Shown piece after piece: positions 4,673 through 5,080 of a stretch of 5,080 nt of DNA. Both the position numbers and the translations under genes were made by a program. The stretch covers positions 1-5,080 of the forward strand of contig CANLAY010000080.1 in NCBI GenBank assembly GCA_947488635.1, written 5' to 3'. Within the stretch, counting starts at the first letter, position 1. Each line of letters starts with the position of its first letter. The stretch is from Candidatus Nanopelagicaceae bacterium. Lineage in GTDB: Bacteria > Actinomycetota > Actinomycetes > Nanopelagicales > Nanopelagicaceae. Under the pieces are notes generated by a model. It saw nothing but the letters and a program-made list of their open reading frames with translations. It was not told the DNA's origin and ran no database searches.

Positions 4673-5080
4673 TAGTTGGAACCGCCTTTCGCAATTTCTT
4701 CAGGTGTCATGTATTTCTCGAGTTCATGAATATCAAAGAGGTCGAATAGTTCTTTTGGCATTGGTGGCAACGGTTGTGCTTTGACATTTACTTGCTTGCC
4801 ATCAAATGATGCGATGTTGTTGACTTGGCGCCACGTTGTATCCATGCCTGGAAAATCATCGCGAGTATGTCCACCACGAGATTCCTCGCGACGCAACGCA
4901 GACTTTGCAGTGCTTTCGGCAACTAGCAACATATTGTCTAAGTCGAAAGCTAAGTGGAAACCAGGATTGAACTTGCGTCCACCTGCAACCGAAACGTTTG
5001 CACTGCGCTTACGAATGTCGGCAATCTTTTCAATTGCTTCTTCAACTTCTTTGCCAGTACGGATAATTCCAACTAAGTTA
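4672..5080 (-). CDS. sdhA: Succinate dehydrogenase/fumarate reductase flavoprotein subunit, C-terminal part (partial)
   Basis: The minus-strand frame is open from the right edge (first whole codon at 5079-5077) to TAA at 4674-4672, giving the last 135 residues. It oxidises succinate to fumarate with covalently bound FAD, but the FAD and active-site domains lie beyond the window. What is visible is the C-terminal helical domain: NPGFHLAFDLDNMLLVAEST, then ALRREESRGGHTRDDFP, the highly conserved R-x-E-S-R-G-x-H-x-R-D/F motif of SDH/FRD flavoproteins. It ends with a proline-rich stretch and a tail ending EEIAKGGSN. An internal ATG at 4932 is not the start; the frame is coding well upstream of it. 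In actinobacterial Sdh1 operons a membrane anchor gene usually precedes sdhA, so it is expected just off the right edge. Confidence 0.95.
   Translation of the reverse strand, partial: NLVGIIRTGKEVEEAIEKIADIRKRSANVSVAGGRKFNPGFHLAFDLDNMLLVAESTAKSALRREESRGGHTRDDFPGMDTTWRQVNNIASFDGKQVNVKAQPLPPMPKELFDLFDIHELEKYMTPEEIAKGGSN

Noticed and set aside
3233..4784. Plus-strand open frames opposite crcB, PF04020, sdhB and sdhA
   Set aside because: They are antisense shadows of well-supported genes with low-complexity, Ser/Arg/Thr-rich translations.

Overview
The window looks like ordinary chromosomal DNA from a low-GC actinobacterium. Three things suggest this. The succinate dehydrogenase iron-sulfur subunit closely matches, from memory, the actinobacterial Sdh1 type (Mycobacterium Rv0247c-like). 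The -10 boxes have the TAnnnT form. Two genes start with ATG exactly six bases after such a box, so they should be leaderless. GC content judged by eye is in the 40s, which would fit a streamlined freshwater lineage such as acI/Nanopelagicales, but that placement is inference.

Layout, left to right. Bases 1-96 hold the last codons of a plus-strand gene, probably a Gfo/Idh/MocA-type oxidoreductase. It faces a minus-strand tRNA-Ser(GCU) at 112-200. Next, on the minus strand, is a secreted, histidine-rich, membrane-anchored protein (240-788) that I suspect binds a metal. A short AT-rich divergent promoter region (about 789-903) separates it from a plus-strand secreted protein of unknown function (904-1392). 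A plus-strand M24B Xaa-Pro aminopeptidase follows (1444-2877) with its own leaderless promoter.

From 2879 to the right edge everything is on the minus strand in one tightly packed gene string. Read in transcription order it is sdhA (3' end only), sdhB, a small PF04020-type four-helix membrane protein, and two CrcB/Fluc fluoride channel subunits. Three junctions overlap by 1 to 4 bases and one gap is 5 bases, so the five genes are almost certainly one transcript. The SDH subunits feed electrons from succinate to the quinone pool. The two CrcB proteins probably form a heteromeric fluoride exporter. The link between these jobs is positional only.

No mobile element, CRISPR array, phage module or defence system is visible. 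The points most worth a second look are the complementary loss of pore phenylalanines in the CrcB pair, the possible N-terminal copper-binding histidine of the secreted protein, and the identical geometry of the two leaderless promoters. No gap between genes exceeds about 115 bases.
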